From positions 1 through 64,000 of the forward strand of contig NZ_SNXR01000011.1 in NCBI RefSeq assembly GCF_004362665.1: a stretch of DNA of 64,000 bases. The letters run 5' to 3'. How positions within the stretch are numbered: position 1 is the stretch's first letter; each line of letters opens with the position of its first letter. The notes under the pieces are model-generated. The model was not told the DNA's origin and did not search any database. It was given only the letters and a program-made list of their open reading frames with translations. Shown in pieces: positions 63,820-64,000 of this stretch. A program made the position numbers and the translations under genes. The DNA is from Flavobacterium dankookense (GTDB lineage Bacteria; Bacteroidota; Bacteroidia; Flavobacteriales; Flavobacteriaceae).

Positions 63820-64000
63820 TTATTTATTCTGTTTTATAACTCTTAAATCTTTAATCAAGTACAAAAATATTATTAAGTGAAAGAAGTTTAATCCAACAAC
63901 CCAATTTTCGCTATTTCCAAAAGTATTAAAAAGAAACTCTAAATTGAATACTTTAAAATCCAGTTTTGAAGTTAAATCCATTTCTTTGATAACATATAGC
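63820..64000 (-). CDS. C-terminal part of an uncharacterised gene (cut by the window)
   Basis: An open frame runs on minus from the window edge to TAA at 63820-63822, about 60 residues. It contains DLTSKLDFKVFNLEFLF and a hydrophobic segment VGLNFFHLIIFLYLI, ending KDLRVIKQNK, so the protein has a C-terminal membrane helix with a basic tail. It is the next unit of the cassette-like array. The start lies outside. Confidence 0.6.
   Translation of the reverse strand, partial: LYVIKEMDLTSKLDFKVFNLEFLFNTFGNSENWVVGLNFFHLIIFLYLIKDLRVIKQNK

Noticed and set aside
1..64000. tRNA genes, riboswitches, insertion sequences, prophage
   Set aside because: No cloverleaf with a TTCRANNC arm, no recognised riboswitch core, and no transposase or phage structural gene was found by eye; short RNAs could still have been missed.

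Overview
The window looks like a chromosomal segment of a Flavobacterium-type member of the Bacteroidota. The signs are high AT content, promoters of the TTG-N16..19-TAnnTTTG form, a type IX secretion gene (PorQ) and a cargo protein with the matching C-terminal sorting signal, an HMG-CoA synthase-family protein, and several repeat types that I associate with this family. There is no transposase, phage gene, CRISPR array or tRNA that I can see.

Layout. 1-530 holds the 3' end of a 5S rRNA gene, its terminator and a 357-bp array of 17 consecutive 21-bp units. 531-2716 (minus) carries an endonuclease III-family glycosylase, a putative PD-(D/E)XK nuclease and an alpha/beta hydrolase. 2791-14262 is a glucan block: glgE, maltokinase, glgB and a GH31 glucosidase. 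It is interrupted at 6370-9774 by a second 21-bp array, a helical protein and a very AT-rich PIN-domain/membrane-protein pair. 14297-23565 has an M48 protease, two MFS carriers, a lipoprotein, lon, porQ and cmk. 24005-29781 has rpsA, a fasciclin protein and pheT. 29862-37110 (minus) holds a bestrophin, an RND-type tripartite efflux operon and a T9SS cargo protein. 37139-56471 is mostly housekeeping and surface genes: recG, M1 peptidase, patatin, comM, M28 peptidase, HMG-CoA synthase-like protein, ypfJ, a large hybrid histidine kinase, aldehyde dehydrogenase, pseudouridine synthase and panB. 56724-60808 has a sigma-54 activator-like regulator without a DNA-binding domain, a degenerate DEAD-box protein, a DUF2007 protein with a toxin-antitoxin pair inserted behind it, and an MFS carrier. 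60809-64000 (minus) is an array of small unknown genes separated by attC-like imperfect palindromes.

How genes work together. GlgE, maltokinase and GlgB are consecutive steps of the maltose-1-phosphate route to branched alpha-glucan; no trehalose synthase is visible here. The RND, membrane-fusion and TolC genes form one translationally tight operon.

The least explained structures are (1) two intergenic arrays of exactly 21-bp units, in three sequence families with a common GATG core, held in phase without a single indel over 17 and 10 units; (2) the cassette-like array at the right end, with attC-like sites but no integrase in view; (3) the PIN/membrane pair inserted in the glucan operon. 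Everything here rests on reading the sequence; no database search was run.
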